Below, in pieces: positions 1 through 8,036 of a stretch of DNA of 64,000 bases (positions within the stretch are counted from its first letter, which is position 1; every line of letters begins with the position of its first letter). The translations under genes were made by a program, and so were the position numbers. The stretch is from positions 1 to 64,000 of the forward strand of contig JAGPDF010000022.1 of NCBI GenBank assembly GCA_018057705.1. Direction: 5' to 3'. The notes under the pieces are model-generated. The model had not been told where the DNA came from, did not search any database, and saw nothing but the letters and a program-made list of their open reading frames with translations. The stretch comes from Thermoanaerobaculia bacterium. GTDB lineage: Bacteria; Acidobacteriota; Thermoanaerobaculia; Multivoradales; JAGPDF01.

Positions 1-2
1 TC

Positions 3-386
3 TACATCAAGCTCGCCGGCCAGGACCGGGCCCGATGGGAGAACCGACGCCAGTTCTTCGCGGTGACGGCGCGGCTGATCCGCCGGATCCTGGTCGACCA
101 CGCGCGCGAGCGTGGAGCGGAGAAGCGGGCCGGAGGCGCGATCCGGGTCGAGCTCACCGACGACCTGGCGATCGAGGCTCCCGAAGATATCGACCTGCTC
201 GGCCTCGACCGTGCCCTCGAGCGCCTCGCGAACCTCGATCCGCGCGCCACCGAGGTCGTCGGAATGCATTACTTTCTCGGCTTTTCGGTCGGGGAGATCG
301 CCGACCTCATGGCGCTCTCGACGCCGACGATCAAGCGCGATCTGCGCTCGGCGCGCGCCTTTCTCCAGCTCGAGCTCGCACCATGA
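3..386 (+). CDS. ECF RNA polymerase sigma factor, C-terminal part (5' end outside window)
   Basis: The frame is open from the window edge and reads YIKLAGQDRARWENRRQFFAV, then RRILVDHAR, which matches the linker region of the ECF sigma family common in Acidobacteria and Planctomycetes (TIGR02999-like). The sigma-4 helix-turn-helix follows, with LANLDPRATEVVGMHYFLG and GEIADLMALSTPTIKRDLR. Region 2 lies outside the window. The stop (TGA) overlaps the kinase start as ATGA, so the two genes are translationally coupled. No anti-sigma gene is adjacent, so control by the downstream Ser/Thr kinase, as known for some other ECF groups, is an inference. An internal GTG at 63 is not the real start, because conserved sequence continues upstream of it. 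Confidence 0.9.
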   Translation, partial: YIKLAGQDRARWENRRQFFAVTARLIRRILVDHARERGAEKRAGGAIRVELTDDLAIEAPEDIDLLGLDRALERLANLDPRATEVVGMHYFLGFSVGEIADLMALSTPTIKRDLRSARAFLQLELAP

Positions 387-2956
387 GCCAAGCCGAAAGC
401 TGGGCGCGCATCCGGGCTCTCTTCGACGAGGTCGCCGAGCTCGGCGCGGTCGAAGCCGAAGTGAGGGTGAAAGCGCTCGCCGGCGGCGACGTTGAGCTCG
501 AGTCCGAGGTCCGCAGGCTCCTCGCGGCGGACCGGAAGGCCAGCGAAACGCCGCCGCCGAAGTTCGTGCTGCACGCCAGCAATTGGAGCGCTGAGAGCGC
601 TGCGAGCGACGGGAGCGATGGGAGCGGCGGGAGCGATCCGCTCATCGGCCGGCGATTCGGCAACTGGACGCTCGAACGGCCGCTCGGCCGCGGCGGCATG
701 GGGCGCGTCTATCTCGCTCGCCGCGCCGACCGCGCCTTCGAGAAGACCGCGGCGCTCAAGCTCCTGCGCGGCGCGCTCGACAGCGCGAGCTTCCGCGACC
801 GCTTCGCGCGTGAGCGCCGGATCGTCGCGACCCTCGACCACCCGGGGATCGCGCGCCTCCTCGACGGCGGCGAGAGCGCCGACGGGCTGCCCTTCCTCGT
901 CCTCGAGGCGGTCGAAGGCAGCGATCTCATCGCCTGGGCGGACGAGCGCCGGCTCGACGTCACCGGGCGGCTGCGCCTCTTCCGCAAGGTACTCGACGCC
1001 GTCGCCTATGCCCACCGCAGGCTGATCGTGCATCGCGACCTCAAGCCGTCGAACATCCTCGTCACCGCCGACGGCTCGCCGAAGCTGCTCGACTTCGGCA
1101 TCGCGCGGATCCTCGACCAGGAAGAGGGCGCGGACTCTCCAGGCGCGACGCGGACGGGCGAGGCGATGTTGACGCCCGAGTACGCGAGCCCGGAGCAGCG
1201 GCGGGGCGATCCGGTCGCAACCGGCAGCGACATTTATTCGCTCGGCATCGTCCTCTACGAGCTCCTGGTCGGCTCGACGCCGCTGCGCGGCCGAACGTCG
1301 TCCTCCCCGGCCGGGACTGCGCGAGAAGGGGACCGACCTCCCGAGCGACCGTCGACGGCGGCGCGGAAGCGCAGTTCCGGCTTGACAACGGTGCGGCCCG
1401 ACGAGATCCGCGGCGACCTCGACGCGATCGTGCTCAAGGCGATCCGGCCGGAGGCCGATGAGCGCTACCGTTCGGTCGAAGAGCTGGCCGCCGAGATCGA
1501 TCGATTTCTCGAAGGGCGCCCCGTCGAGGCCCGCCGGGGGAGTAACCTCTATCGCCTGGCGAAGTTCGCACGTCGCCATCGCGTGGCGCTCGTCGCTGCG
1601 GGGCTGGCCGTGACGGTGTTCGCCGTAACCCTGACCCACTCGGCGCTTCGCCTGCGCGCCGAGCGCGATCGCGCAGAACGGCGCTTCGCCGAGACGCGCG
1701 AGCTCGCGCGCAGCCTCCTCTTCGACCTGCACGACTCGATCCGCGATCTCGACGGTGCGACCGCCGCCCGACGCCTGCTCGTCGAGCGGGGCCTGCACTA
1801 CCTCGAGCGCCTGCGTGATGAATCCACCGGCGATCCGACGCTGCGACGGGAAGTCGTCGAAGGGTATCTTCGTCTCGCCGAGATCTTCTCCGACCGCCGC
1901 GCCGCCGCCGGCCTCGAGCTCACGGTCGAAGCGGGGGACCTGCTCGAGAGCGCGCGAGCTCTCATCGAGCCGCACGCCGGAGAGCTCGGCGAGGCAGCGG
2001 ACCGCCGGCTTCTCGTCCAGGTCCTCGGCGCGACGGTGCGCCGACGTTTCACCGGCGAGATCGAGAGCGAAGTGCGGCTCGCCGCGGCGCAGCGCGCGGT
2101 CGAGGTCGCCGCGACGCTGGTGCGCGACTCTCCGGAGAGTGCGGACGATCAGCATCTTCATGCCGAGGCGCTGCGCGACCTGGCGGACCAGCTCGGCTTC
2201 GCCGGCCGGATCGCCGAGGCGGCCGGGCCGATCGACCGGGCGTCGGTGGCCGCGCGCCGCGCCGCCGAGTTGCGCCCGGCCGATCGCGAGCTCGAGCTGG
2301 CCCAGGCGGAGCTCGAGCTCGCCGCCGCCAAGGTGAGATTCCGCGTCGGGCTTCACCGGGAGGCGCGGGCTTCGCTACAGACGGCGCGCGAGATTCTCGC
2401 GCGGCGCGCAGCGGCCGAGCCCGGGAGCGTCGAGCTGCGGGACCGCTTCGCCCTGGCGCTGGCCGAGATCGGCAGCGACGCCTGGCAGAACGGCCGGCCC
2501 GAGGAGGGGATGGCCGCTCTCGAGCAGTCGTGCGAGCTGCTGGCGGCGACCGTCGCCGCCGATCCGGCGAACCGCCAGGGGGTGCGCCGCCTGACCAGCG
2601 CGCGTACCGAGCTCGCTCTGGCGATGGTTGCGTCGGGGCGGATCGACGAGGCGCTCGCGCGCCATGGCGATGCCCTCGCCGCCCTGTCGCGCGCCCGCGA
2701 ACGACCGGGCGCGCCGGCCTTCTTGATCTACGACGAGGCGTTCCTCGCAGCGCAGATGGGCAAAGCGGCCGCCCTCGCTTCCAGGGCGGCCGGCGGAGCT
2801 CGCGAGCAGGAGTCCCTCCTCGCCCGCGCCCGTGAGTGGTACGAGCGCGCCCTGACACTCCACGCCGAGGGGGTACGCGGAGGCACCGCCTCGCACCAGG
2901 AGCCGCAGGCCTGGGAGCAGGTGCAGGCGGCCGCGGCCGAGCTCGGCGTCGACTGA
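383..2956 (+). CDS. Membrane Ser/Thr protein kinase with TPR-like C-terminal domain
   Basis: This is a Hanks-type kinase of 857 residues. After a short N-terminal helical region of about 90 residues come the glycine loop GRGGMGRVYLA (about 105), the catalytic HRDLKPSNIL (about 216), DFGIAR (about 237) and the activation-segment motif TPEYASPEQ. One transmembrane helix lies at about 401-422 (VALVAAGLAVTVFAVTL). A long helical, TPR-like region fills the rest and probably faces the periplasm. The chosen ATG overlaps the sigma gene stop (ATGA); the same frame is open further upstream, but that stretch reads as sigma sequence in another frame. Expected role: phosphorylation signalling, plausibly on the coupled ECF sigma factor (inference). 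Confidence 0.9.
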   Translation: MSQAESWARIRALFDEVAELGAVEAEVRVKALAGGDVELESEVRRLLAADRKASETPPPKFVLHASNWSAESAASDGSDGSGGSDPLIGRRFGNWTLERPLGRGGMGRVYLARRADRAFEKTAALKLLRGALDSASFRDRFARERRIVATLDHPGIARLLDGGESADGLPFLVLEAVEGSDLIAWADERRLDVTGRLRLFRKVLDAVAYAHRRLIVHRDLKPSNILVTADGSPKLLDFGIARILDQEEGADSPGATRTGEAMLTPEYASPEQRRGDPVATGSDIYSLGIVLYELLVGSTPLRGRTSSSPAGTAREGDRPPERPSTAARKRSSGLTTVRPDEIRGDLDAIVLKAIRPEADERYRSVEELAAEIDRFLEGRPVEARRGSNLYRLAKFARRHRVALVAAGLAVTVFAVTLTHSALRLRAERDRAERRFAETRELARSLLFDLHDSIRDLDGATAARRLLVERGLHYLERLRDESTGDPTLRREVVEGYLRLAEIFSDRRAAAGLELTVEAGDLLESARALIEPHAGELGEAADRRLLVQVLGATVRRRFTGEIESEVRLAAAQRAVEVAATLVRDSPESADDQHLHAEALRDLADQLGFAGRIAEAAGPIDRASVAARRAAELRPADRELELAQAELELAAAKVRFRVGLHREARASLQTAREILARRAAAEPGSVELRDRFALALAEIGSDAWQNGRPEEGMAALEQSCELLAATVAADPANRQGVRRLTSARTELALAMVASGRIDEALARHGDALAALSRARERPGAPAFLIYDEAFLAAQMGKAAALASRAAGGAREQESLLARAREWYERALTLHAEGVRGGTASHQEPQAWEQVQAAAAELGVD

Positions 2957-2966
2957 CCGTCCGGCC

Positions 2967-4421
2967 CTACGGCACGAACCCGGACCAGCCGGCGGTCGTC
3001 CCGAGGTCGAAGCCGTCGGCGAAGAACGGCTGGTCGATCGCCCAGAGCTCGCGGCCGTAGAAGCCCCCGTCGTTAGCGGCGAAAAGGATGCGATCGCCCA
3101 GCTGGACGAGCTCGCTTGGACCGGCGCCAGCTGCGGTAACGACTGCCGGATTCTCGGCCTTCTTCGTGCCGGCGGCGGTGCCGTCGGTCAACCAGGTGTG
3201 GACCTCGCCGCTGCCGTCGTTGGCGGCGAAGAACAGCAGGTCAGGCCCTGCCGTGAACTCCCCCGGCGCGCTACCCGCGACCGGCCGGATGTCCCGGACC
3301 AGCACGGTGCCGGCCTCGGTGCCGTCACTGCGCCAGAGCTCGTTGTTGCCGAAGTCGTCGCCGCCGTCATTGCCGAGAAAGTAGAGCTCTCCCTGCCAGG
3401 CGATGCGCCGCGCATCGTTGCCGCCGCTGCCGGTGCCCGGGAAGAGATCCCGGACGATCGTTGTGCCGACCTCCGTGCCGTCGCTCCGCCAGAGCTCCGG
3501 ACCGACCAATCCGTCATCCGCGATGAAGTAGACCTCGTCGCCGATCGTCACCGGAAAGTCCGGATTCGACGCCGCCGAGCCGTCCTGGATGTCGGCGATC
3601 ATGGCGGTCCCGCCCTCCGTGCCGTCGCTCACCCAGGCCTCCCGTCCGGCGACGCCATCGGTCGCGGCGAAGAACAGCCGGCCGCCGAGGGTGGCGAAGG
3701 CGCTCGGATTCGCGCCGGTCGAGCCTGAGGTGATGTCGCGTACCAGGGCGACACCGGCGTTCGTCGCGACGTGGAGCTCCCTCCCGACGCCGGCGGCGGT
3801 GGCAGTGGCGGCGAAGAAGAGCTGATCGCCGACGACGTGGAGCCCGGCCGGCGACGAGCTACCGGCGCCGGTGGCGAGGTTCGCAACCATCGCGGTGCCG
3901 CCTGCGCTGCCGTCGCTCGACCAGATCTCGATGCCGGTGGTGCCGTTGTTCGCTGGAAACCAGGCCAAGCCTGCGAAAGCGACGATCTCCGAAATTTCGG
4001 CGCCAGTCCCGCCCCCACGGATGTTCTCGACGAGAACGGTGCCGCCCGGCGTGCCGTCGGTCACCCAGAGCTCGGGGCCGTTCACGCCGTCGTCGGCGAC
4101 GAAGAAAACCTGCCCTCCCACTGCCGTGAACAGGCGCGGACTCGAGCCGTTGACGCCCGGGAAGGCGTCGAGCAGCATCGCGGTTCCCGCTTCGGTGCCA
4201 TCGGTAGTCCACGGTTCGCAACCGGTGGCGGGCTCGCAGGCGCGAAAGTAGACCCGGTCGCCAACGGTGACCATCTGGCTGGGACTCGAGTCCGCCCCGG
4301 GCGCGATGTCGCGCACCAGCCTGGGCGTGCGCTGGGCTGCAACCGGGCCGACGATGTCGAGACTCAGGAAGCACAACGTGACGACGAACACCGGCAGGCG
4401 CTGGATTCGGGCGCGGTCCAT
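2967..4421 (-). CDS. Secreted ELxxDGT-repeat protein
   Basis: The 484-residue protein has a signal peptide (residues 1-29, ending PVAAQ) followed by about nine repeats of the ELWxxDGTxxGT type, for example PELWVTDGTPGGT and NELWRSDGTEAGT. Each repeat is spaced about 45-50 residues from the next and alternates with segments like GRLFFAATDG. ELxxDGT repeats form a predicted beta-propeller-like extracellular protein without known activity. The extreme C-terminus reads FADGFDLGTTAGWSGFVP, a short tail that does not fit the repeat and may be a sorting or surface tag (inference). A good Shine-Dalgarno AGGAGG lies 7 nt upstream of the ATG. The gene is convergent with the kinase, with only 10 nt between the two stops. 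Confidence 0.9.
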   Translation of the reverse strand: MDRARIQRLPVFVVTLCFLSLDIVGPVAAQRTPRLVRDIAPGADSSPSQMVTVGDRVYFRACEPATGCEPWTTDGTEAGTAMLLDAFPGVNGSSPRLFTAVGGQVFFVADDGVNGPELWVTDGTPGGTVLVENIRGGGTGAEISEIVAFAGLAWFPANNGTTGIEIWSSDGSAGGTAMVANLATGAGSSSPAGLHVVGDQLFFAATATAAGVGRELHVATNAGVALVRDITSGSTGANPSAFATLGGRLFFAATDGVAGREAWVSDGTEGGTAMIADIQDGSAASNPDFPVTIGDEVYFIADDGLVGPELWRSDGTEVGTTIVRDLFPGTGSGGNDARRIAWQGELYFLGNDGGDDFGNNELWRSDGTEAGTVLVRDIRPVAGSAPGEFTAGPDLLFFAANDGSGEVHTWLTDGTAAGTKKAENPAVVTAAGAGPSELVQLGDRILFAANDGGFYGRELWAIDQPFFADGFDLGTTAGWSGFVP

Positions 4422-4540
4422 GGGGAGTCCTCCTCTCCCAGACGCGGATTCCCCCGCCCGGCGGGATCATGGGAGGGGTCGTCCGGCGCCCGCGAGCCCT
4501 CGGCGGCTTTCGCCGAATCGCCTTCCCGCCGCGGATTCCA

Positions 4541-4546
4541 TAGAGT
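4541..4546 (+). promoter_or_regulatory. Predicted -10 element TAGAGT
   Basis: TAGAGT followed by GC and then, 7 nt after the hexamer, a TTG start. This is one of a recurrent set of TAG(A/G)NT elements close to starts in this window. No -35 hexamer is recognisable. Confidence 0.5.
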
Positions 4547-4553
4547 GCGGCTC

Positions 4554-4580
4554 TTGAATCTGCCCATCCTCTGGAAATGA
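4554..4580 (+). CDS. Possible leaderless mini-ORF upstream of kinase remnant
   Basis: An 8-codon frame starts with TTG 7 nt after the predicted -10 element and reads (M)NLPILWK. Its TGA stop overlaps the ATG of the kinase remnant as ATGA. The same arrangement occurs before the intact kinase at 10895. It may be a coupling leader peptide; translation is an inference. Confidence 0.3.
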   Translation: MNLPILWK

Positions 4581-4699
4581 GCCTCACGCCCGGCACCCGC
4601 CTCGGCTCCTACGAGATCACCGCCAAGCTCGGGGAAGGCGGCATGGGGGAGGTCTATCGCGCCACGGACCTTCGCCGCGAGCGCGAGACCCGAGCCTGA
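4577..4699 (+). pseudogene. Truncated Ser/Thr kinase N-terminus (40 codons)
   Basis: The frame starts [20 protein letters not shown] and continues [11 protein letters not shown], then reads into RRERETRA and a stop. This is the start of a kinase up to the glycine-rich loop, ending before the invariant lysine, so it cannot be an active kinase. It closely resembles the N-terminus of the intact kinase at 8037 ([29 protein letters not shown]). The stop TGA overlaps the ATG of the phytase-like gene (TGATG). The likely history is a deletion that removed the rest of a tandem kinase copy and joined its 5' end to the next gene. That gene may therefore now use the kinase promoter and translation start region. 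Confidence 0.7.
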
Positions 4700-6201
4700 T
4701 GCGCATCCTGCGCGCCTCCGGCACCCGCGTGCTTTCCGTGTTCGCCGCCTTTGCCGGGATTTCCGCGCTCCCGGGAATCCCCGCGATCGCAGGCGGCGGC
4801 GGAGGCGGCGGCGCCGCCGGCGAGCCCCAGGCTCGACTCGTCGCGCGCAGCGTCCTGCCGGCGCGCAGCTTTCGCACCGGCTCGCCACCGTCGGGCGCCT
4901 TCTTGACGGCGGAGGAGCGCGCTGTCGCCGCCGGCAACGGCCTGAGCGGGCCGGCAGCCGGTCCCTATTTTCCGCGGCAGCCGGTGCAGGGGTTCTCGAG
5001 CATGGTCCCGGCCGTCGACGGCAACTGGTGGGCGCTCGCCGACAACGGCTACGCCTGGCGTGGCAACTCGGCCGACTGGCAGCTCGTGCTCTACCGGCTC
5101 GACCCGCAGTGGGGCTCGCCTGCCGGCCCGCGGCTCATCGAGGCTATTCTGCTGCGCGATCCCGACCGCCGGATTCCGTGGACGATTGTCTGCGATCCCG
5201 GCTCCGGCATACGGCTTCCCGACCTCTCCTTCAACGCCTTGCCGCTCCCGCCGGCGGCCTGCGGCGACGACCTCGAAGCGCGCCTCCTGACCGGTTTCGA
5301 CTTCGACCCGGAGTCTTTCGTGCTCGCGTCCGACGGCAGCTTCTGGATCAGCGAGGAGTTCGGGCCTTTCCTCCTCCACTTCGCTGCCGACGGCCTCCTG
5401 GTCGAGCCGCCGGTCGCCGTGCCCGGCGTCCGCTCGCCGCAGAATCCGTTTCTCGATTTCACCCGTCGTGCGCACCCCGAAGCGCCCACGATCGCGGCCA
5501 GTCGCGGCTTCGAGGGGATGGCCATCAGCCCCGACGGCGACACCCTCTTCGCTCTGCTCGAAGGAGCCGTGACCGGCGACGACGCGCAGGATCTCCGGAT
5601 CTACGTCTATCGCATCGCGGCGCGGCGATTCGAAAAGAGCCACCTCCGCGTCCGGCTCGAGGCCGCTTCGCAGACGGTCGACCTGACGAAGCTCGAATAC
5701 CCGGGCGGCGCCCGCCTCTTTCCGGACGCCGCCGCGCCGGCGAGTGGTCCGGTGGCGATCGGAGAGCTCAAGGCAGTCAACGACCACGAGCTCTTGATGA
5801 TCGAGCGCGACAATCTGGGCGACGACGAGCGCGCGCCGCGATTCAAGAAGGTCTTTCTGCTCGACACCCAAGGCGCCGCCGAGCGTGGCGGTCATGTCGG
5901 CAAGACCCTGCTGCTCGACCTCCTGGCCCTCCCCGATCCGGACGCCGTCGGCGGCGACGGCGACTTCTTCCGCCTGCCGTTCTACACCATCGAGTCGGTG
6001 CATCTGGTCGACGAGCGCACCCTCCTCGTGGCCTCGGACAACAACCTTCCGTTTTCGAACGGGCGTGCCCGTGGAGGGAGCAGCGACCGCAGGGGCCCGC
6101 TCGCCTCCGACGAGACCGAGCTGGTCCTGGTGCGCCTCGGCACGCCGCTGCGCGCCGACCCCCGGCTGCTGCCGCGCGCTTCTCAGACGGTCGGCAAGTG
6201 A
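4699..6201 (+). CDS. Secreted esterase-like phytase-family protein
   Basis: The 500-residue protein has a signal peptide (FAAFAGISALPGIPAIA, about 15-32) followed by a Gly run. The body resembles the esterase-like activity of phytase family (PF13449-like): GFSSMVPAVDGNWWALADNG near the start, then GFDFDPESFVLASDGSFWISEEFGP in the middle, RGFEGMAISPDGDTLFALLEG around 270, and LLVASDNNLPFSNGR near the end. These are the usual landmarks of this beta-propeller family, which is predicted to act on phosphate esters or other esters in the periplasm or outside the cell. The substrate cannot be told from sequence. The start codon overlaps the stop of the kinase remnant, so it may be translated by reinitiation. 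Confidence 0.85.
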   Translation: MRILRASGTRVLSVFAAFAGISALPGIPAIAGGGGGGGAAGEPQARLVARSVLPARSFRTGSPPSGAFLTAEERAVAAGNGLSGPAAGPYFPRQPVQGFSSMVPAVDGNWWALADNGYAWRGNSADWQLVLYRLDPQWGSPAGPRLIEAILLRDPDRRIPWTIVCDPGSGIRLPDLSFNALPLPPAACGDDLEARLLTGFDFDPESFVLASDGSFWISEEFGPFLLHFAADGLLVEPPVAVPGVRSPQNPFLDFTRRAHPEAPTIAASRGFEGMAISPDGDTLFALLEGAVTGDDAQDLRIYVYRIAARRFEKSHLRVRLEAASQTVDLTKLEYPGGARLFPDAAAPASGPVAIGELKAVNDHELLMIERDNLGDDERAPRFKKVFLLDTQGAAERGGHVGKTLLLDLLALPDPDAVGGDGDFFRLPFYTIESVHLVDERTLLVASDNNLPFSNGRARGGSSDRRGPLASDETELVLVRLGTPLRADPRLLPRASQTVGK

Positions 6202-6289
6202 CGGCGCGAGGATCGATTCCCCTCTCGGCCCCGACGTAGCCACCGTTGGGGAGGGCTCCGGCAGTGCAGGGAACGCCCGGCGGCCGGTC

Positions 6290-6601
6290 GTGCCCGAAGT
6301 CGATCATCTGCTCGGAACGCGGCTGGGTCGAGCCGCGCGGCAGCAGTTCTACCGCGGTCTCGTCGACGCGAGCTACCTGCTCGTCGACCTCCCGCAAGAG
6401 CGAGTGGCGCGCATTCGCGAGATCGACGAGCAGTTCCCGGAGCTCGATCTCGGCTTCGTCGACAGCGCGCTGGTGGCCCTCTCCGGAACGACCGGCGTGA
6501 GACGCATCGCAACTGCCGACCGCAGACGTTTCACGCCGCTCGCCCGCGCTTTCGACCTGACCCTCGTACCCATGCCGCCCGAGACGCCCTTCACGCCCTG
6601 A
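6290..6601 (+). pseudogene. N-terminally truncated PIN-domain (VapC-like) toxin remnant
   Basis: The frame from GTG 6290 reads VPEVDHLLGTRLGRAARQQF and, later, DEQFPELDLGFVDSALVALS followed by RRIATADRRRF. These match the middle and end of PIN-domain ribonucleases, including the late acidic cluster (DLGFVDSALVAL) and the closing ATxDRRxF motif. The family's first about 40 residues, with the first catalytic Asp of a DTSAL-like segment, are missing: the DNA just upstream does not encode them in any frame I can recognise. No antitoxin gene is adjacent. The fragment is probably inactive. It lies in the gap where kinase copies were also broken. Confidence 0.6.
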
Positions 6602-6630
6602 TTCCTGATTCCATACGTTCAGAACCCGCC

Positions 6631-6700
6631 GGCTCCTCCAGGAGATCCGCGCAAGCTCGGCGAGGGCGGCACGAAGGAGACCCTCTTCGTCCGCTCCGGC
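6631..6700 (+). pseudogene. Decayed second copy of the kinase glycine-loop region
   Basis: The DNA reads GGCTCCTCCAGGAGATCCGC and then AAGCTCGGCGAGGGCGGC, which aligns with the kinase start [14 protein letters not shown] if two small indels are allowed; the downstream codons read KLGEGGTKETLF. It is out of frame and mutated at the Met-Gly of the loop. It appears to be a relic of another tandem kinase copy. Confidence 0.45.
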
Positions 6701-6780
6701 ACGATGTCGCGCTGCAACGCCGTCCCGGGACGAGATGCGGCTTCGCTGAACGAAGCTCGCCAGCGGAGGGTCGGGTCGCG

Positions 6781-6786
6781 TAGAAT
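6781..6786 (+). promoter_or_regulatory. Predicted -10 element TAGAAT
   Basis: TAGAAT followed by GC, 160 nt upstream of the DUF2934 gene start. It fits the window-wide TAG(A/G)NT pattern; no clear -35. Confidence 0.45.
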
Positions 6787-6945
6787 GCACTGCCGCGCGT
6801 GGATTGGGCGATTCCAGGCCCCGGTTCGTGCCGGTCTCCAATTTCTGCTGCCTTCTCCGCTCGGTCGCTTCGTCGCCAGTTTGTCGACGAGGTGCCACGC
6901 GGTCGTGCGGGTGGCAGGCTAAAACTCCACATCGAAAGGAATCCC

Positions 6946-7320
6946 ATGACTGCGAAGAAGACCAAGGACATCCAGGCCACCGCTCGCGCCCCGAAACCGA
7001 AGCAGGCCAGCAAGTCGCCCGGTTCACCGGCGGCAAAGAGTGCGGCGACGCCGAAAGCGACGCCGAAACCGGCCAAGGCTGCAAAAGGCGCCGCGATAAA
7101 GGCGCCGACAAAGAAGGCCTCCGCACCGCGCAAGAAGTCTGCGATCGCAGCGAAGCCGCGCACGCTCCCGCCGGTCGTCGTCGCGACAGAGGCCGTTCCG
7201 TCCCCCCCGAAACCCCCTTCCCGGGACAGGATCGCCGCCCGTGCGGCCGAGATCTGGCGCGAGACGGGCGGCGCCCCGTTCGAGAACTGGATCCGCGCCG
7301 AGCGCGAGCTCGGCGCCTGA
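6946..7320 (+). CDS. Lys/Ala/Pro-rich protein with C-terminal DUF2934 domain
   Basis: The 124-residue protein begins with about 85 residues of low-complexity Lys, Ala and Pro repeats (AKSAATPKATPKPAKAAKGA is typical), like histone H1-type bacterial tails. It ends in a short DUF2934-like segment, RDRIAARAAEIWRETGG then FENWIRAERELGA, a roughly 30-residue helical motif seen at the ends of small Acidobacterial and Proteobacterial proteins. The ATG is preceded by GAAAGGA with a 6-nt spacing. The basic tail suggests nucleic-acid or polyanion binding, but the function is unknown. The gene stands alone, with the next start 92 nt away. Confidence 0.8.
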   Translation: MTAKKTKDIQATARAPKPKQASKSPGSPAAKSAATPKATPKPAKAAKGAAIKAPTKKASAPRKKSAIAAKPRTLPPVVVATEAVPSPPKPPSRDRIAARAAEIWRETGGAPFENWIRAERELGA

Positions 7321-7354
7321 CCGGGGGGCCAGACACCTCGCCGGAGCGACCGGA

Positions 7355-7360
7355 TAGGAT
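7355..7360 (+). promoter_or_regulatory. Predicted -10 element TAGGAT
   Basis: CGGATAGGAT, with the hexamer TAGGAT 52 nt upstream of the DinB gene start; the same GGATAGGAT string recurs before the kinase at 8037. Confidence 0.5.
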
Positions 7361-7412
7361 CGTCCCCGAGCTACCCATTTCGTATTCCGGGAGCTTCCGA
7401 GGTGTTGCGCGC

Positions 7413-7970
7413 ATGAACCTTCCCGACCGCAACCGCAGTGAGTTCTCGCTCTCCGCAGCCCGGAACCACCTCGCCCGCACTCCGGCGGTACTCGACACCT
7501 GGCTGCGCGATCTGCCGGAGGAGTGGGCCCGGGCGAACGAGGGGGGCGAGAGCTGGAGCCCCTGCGACGTCGTCGGTCATCTGATCCACGGCGAGAAGAC
7601 CGACTGGATTCCACGCCTGACGCGGATCCTCGAGCACGGCACCGGCGTGCCGTTCGAGAAGTTCGACCGCTTCGCCCAGTTCCGCGACTCGGAGGGTAAA
7701 GCGCTCGGGGAGCTCCTCGACGAGTTCGCGCGCCGGCGCGCCGAGAGCCTGCGCGCGCTCGATGGCCTTGCACTCGACAGCGCCGCGCTCGACCGGCAGG
7801 GTCGCCATCCCATTCTGGGGGAAGTCACCGCGCGCCAGCTTCTCGCCACCTGGGTGGCGCACGACCACGACCACATCGTGCAGATCGCCCGCGTCATCGC
7901 CGCCCAGTACGCCGAGGAAGTCGGCCCCTGGCGCCAGTTCCTGCGCGTCATCTCCGGCCAGCCCGGCTGA
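7413..7970 (+). CDS. DinB-family putative metal-dependent protein
   Basis: The 185-residue protein has the four-helix DinB/YfiT layout. The N-terminal helix contains LDTWLRDLPEEW, followed by WSPCDVVGHLIHGEKTDWIP with the first metal-ligand His. The C-terminal helix reads ARQLLATWVAHDHDHIVQIA and carries the other His ligands. Length and motif order fit the family. Members include bacillithiol or mycothiol S-transferases and many of unknown function, so only a thiol-transferase or hydrolase-like role can be suggested. It is probably monocistronic, with its own TAGGAT promoter; the following kinase has another. Confidence 0.85.
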   Translation: MNLPDRNRSEFSLSAARNHLARTPAVLDTWLRDLPEEWARANEGGESWSPCDVVGHLIHGEKTDWIPRLTRILEHGTGVPFEKFDRFAQFRDSEGKALGELLDEFARRRAESLRALDGLALDSAALDRQGRHPILGEVTARQLLATWVAHDHDHIVQIARVIAAQYAEEVGPWRQFLRVISGQPG

Positions 7971-8023
7971 GCGGCGCCGCGCGGCCGGCAAGAAATTCCT
8001 TCACGCGGTAACGGCAAGCCGGA

Positions 8024-8029
8024 TAGGAT
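8024..8029 (+). promoter_or_regulatory. Predicted -10 element TAGGAT (leaderless)
   Basis: TAGGAT ends 7 nt before the TTG start of the kinase, so transcription would begin at or next to the start codon. There is no Shine-Dalgarno, which fits leaderless translation. Confidence 0.55.
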
Positions 8030-8036
8030 TCGTGGC

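Larger units (their letters stand above)
6602..6945 (+). other. 344-base non-coding stretch with decayed sequence
   Basis: No convincing intact gene. The stretch holds a decayed kinase N-terminus (about 6631-6700), a TAGAAT promoter-like element at 6781-6786 and the Shine-Dalgarno of the next gene. An in-frame extension of the DUF2934 gene back to GTG 6799 is open but its residues look unstructured and it lacks a ribosome binding site. Confidence 0.6.

Noticed and set aside
269-2356. Long open frame on the minus strand opposite the first kinase
   Set aside because: It runs exactly antisense to a gene with clear kinase motifs, has no recognisable domain and arises from the high GC content.
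6799-6945. Extension of the DUF2934 gene back to GTG 6799
   Set aside because: No ribosome binding site at 6799, whereas ATG 6946 has GAAAGGA at a good distance and starts the recognisable protein.
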